A stretch of 58,510 bases of DNA from a virus, in IMG/VR virus record IMGVR_UViG_3300032087_002691, positions 1-58,510 of that record; one strand, 5' to 3'. The translations under genes were made by a program, and so were the position numbers. Positions 57,166 through 58,510 of the stretch are shown here, piece after piece; position 1 is the stretch's first letter; each line of letters opens with the position of its first letter. The notes beneath the pieces were generated by a model. The model was given only the letters and a program-made list of their open reading frames with translations, had not been told where the DNA came from and made no database searches.

Positions 57166-58510
57166 CCATTGAGTTTAACCTTGAGTCACCTAAAAGCATT
57201 TCTGTCCAAGCGCCTAGTGATGTGACGACAGTAGTTGCTCAGCAGCCTACACAGACGGTTACTGTTAGTGGGTTGGTTGCTGGTACCGCTGGTCCTGCGG
57301 GAGCTGATGGTGCTGACGGAGCTGATGGTCAGGGCGTACCAACAGGAGGCGTGGAGGGTCAAACTCTGTTTAAGTCGTCAGCTACAGATTACGACACGGC
57401 ATGGGATTACGTGGAGTCGACGTATCTTCAGGTAGAAAACGCAGAAACCACGGCTATCGCAGCAGGCACCGTTGTGTACGCCTTTGGTGTGAGTGGGGCT
57501 AATATCACGGTCAAAAAAGCTGACGCAAGCTCTTCAAGTACAATGCCTGCAATCGGAGTGGTCCTAGAGGAGATTGCCTCTGGGTCTAGCGGTGAGATTA
57601 TCACCAGCGGATTGTTCAATAAAACCATTAGTGGACTCTCAGGTATTAGCGTTGGGGACACGGTGTATGTGTCAGAAACGGCTGGTTCGGTGACAACAAC
57701 AAAGCCGACAGGCACAGCCCTCATTCAGAATATTGGTGTTGTACTTAAGACGAATGGCGACAACATCCAAAAGATGAAGGTGTCTGCGATTGACAGGGTG
57801 AATGACATCCCTAACATTCCAAACGGTCAAGCCTGGATAGGTAACGCTTCAGGCGTACCCACACCTACTACGTTGGCTACAGTCGCAACAACGGGGGCGT
57901 ATTCAGACATCTCTGGTACGCCATCACTAGCCACAGTGGCAACTACGGGAGCCTACTCTGATTTGAGCGGCACACCATCACTCGCTGATGTTGTTGTAGA
58001 CGGTGATTTCGCTTCTCAGGGTATTATGCTTAGAGGTGCGTCATCAGGAACTTACAGTATTCTTACAGACAACAGCACGAACTGGAATACAGCCCATAGC
58101 TGGGGAAATCACGCTTCTGCTGGGTATGTAGACACAACTGGAACTCCAGTAAATAATCAACTTGCTGTATTTACCGATGCAGACACCATCGAGGGAGATT
58201 CTAACCTTACGTGGACTGGCTCTGTTTTTGCAGTTGGCGGCTATTTGGCTGCAGATTCAATTTCCGTTGGTGGCGCTGACACAGCTTCTGCTGGAAATTA
58301 TGGTTATGGGTCTAAAATTTTAGATAGGATTGGTTCAAACACTACTGGTCTTACGGCTGGAGACGTTTATTATTTAGGCAGTTCTTCATGGTTGCCAGCC
58401 GATGCTGACTCAGTATCTACATCCTCTGGACTTCTCGCAGTCGCAGTCGGTACGACCAGCGCTTCTATGCTTTCTAGCGGGATTGTTAAGGTTGCAGATA
58501 ATACTGGGTT
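57162..58510 (+). CDS. Collagen-like tail fibre protein, copy 2 (3' end cut by window)
   Basis: 449 codons to the edge without a stop. MTIEFNLESPKSISVQAPSD opens the protein, then the collagen-like GPAGADGADGADGQG. Later come 'IPNIPNGQAWIGNASGV', three 'YSDLSGTP'-like repeats and the shared end domain ('GDVYYLGSSSW', 'KVADNTG'). It has the same plan as the gene at the window start but a different middle region (the long insert of copy 1 is absent). The two fibres probably lie side by side in the real genome and may differ in receptor range. Confidence 0.75.
   Translation, partial: MTIEFNLESPKSISVQAPSDVTTVVAQQPTQTVTVSGLVAGTAGPAGADGADGADGQGVPTGGVEGQTLFKSSATDYDTAWDYVESTYLQVENAETTAIAAGTVVYAFGVSGANITVKKADASSSSTMPAIGVVLEEIASGSSGEIITSGLFNKTISGLSGISVGDTVYVSETAGSVTTTKPTGTALIQNIGVVLKTNGDNIQKMKVSAIDRVNDIPNIPNGQAWIGNASGVPTPTTLATVATTGAYSDISGTPSLATVATTGAYSDLSGTPSLADVVVDGDFASQGIMLRGASSGTYSILTDNSTNWNTAHSWGNHASAGYVDTTGTPVNNQLAVFTDADTIEGDSNLTWTGSVFAVGGYLAADSISVGGADTASAGNYGYGSKILDRIGSNTTGLTAGDVYYLGSSSWLPADADSVSTSSGLLAVAVGTTSASMLSSGIVKVADNTG
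58485..58510. repeat. Paralogue repeat with 1727-1752 (tail fibre C-terminal part)
   Basis: The last 26 bases are identical to 1727-1752 in fibre copy 1. The window therefore ends, as it begins, inside a repeat of the fibre paralogues. Confidence 0.9.

Noticed and set aside
1-58510. Similarity between the two ends as a direct terminal repeat of the genome
   Set aside because: The matching parts are inside paralogous fibre genes, start-to-start and end-to-end, with mismatches and different middles. That is gene duplication, not an exact terminal repeat.
1-58510. CRISPR arrays, insertion sequences, integrase or attachment sites
   Set aside because: No regular direct repeats with spacers, no transposase or integrase-like ORF, and no lysogeny repressor were found; the phage appears lytic.

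Overview
The window reads as a nearly complete genome of a tailed, podovirus-like phage of a marine-type Bacteroidota host (58.5 kb). The host call rests on several independent signs. There are repeated TAnnTTTG promoter boxes of the Bacteroidota type and almost no Shine-Dalgarno sites; starts have A/T-rich leaders or are nearly leaderless. A phage-encoded secreted protein carries a gliding-motility/type IX secretion C-terminal domain. Two signal peptides have the flavobacterial look, and the primase is BT4734/VirE_N-like. There is no integrase, repressor, tail sheath, tape measure, DNA polymerase or phage RNA polymerase that I can see, so replication must borrow the host polymerase.

Layout. 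1-3.1 kb: end of a collagen-like tail fibre, a concanavalin-like fibre and a frameshifted small gene. 3.1-8.5 kb: capsid and neck module (DUF5872 protein, scaffold-like protein, major capsid protein, a 278-aa protein of unknown role, two crAss-like ring/connector proteins). 8.5-28.6 kb: giant virion proteins, ending in a 3880-aa polyvalent protein with a zinc-protease motif. 28.6-30.4 kb: lysis cassette. 30.4-43.2 kb (minus strand): the early/replication region. It holds a T9SS-type secreted protein, three PD-(D/E)XK nucleases, a primase-helicase, an Nmad1 protein, a DnaA-domain-IV protein, a tRNA-Arg inside a cluster of odd tRNA-like RNAs, a RecE-like exonuclease, an ERF recombinase, an ArdC antirestriction protein and many tiny genes. 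43.2-43.8 kb: divergent regulatory hub. 43.8-58.5 kb (plus strand, with two minus-strand islands): structural proteins, lytic transglycosylase, a GroES-like protein, terminase, portal, and a second copy of the collagen-like fibre that runs off the end.

How it fits together. Plus-strand late genes use host-like TAnnTTTG promoters, several only 4-5 nt from the ATG. Seven minus-strand promoters instead share a different cassette (CACAATA-N15/16-GTTATA, usually followed by CTAGAAAC). This points to two transcription programmes. The two contig ends lie in matching parts of the two paralogous tail fibres, which suggests the genome closes through these genes. The most unusual items are the T9SS-domain protein, the tRNA-like cluster, the repeated minus-strand promoter cassette and a foldable leader RNA at 43.67-43.76 kb. 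Family names come from my recognition of motifs, not from any search.
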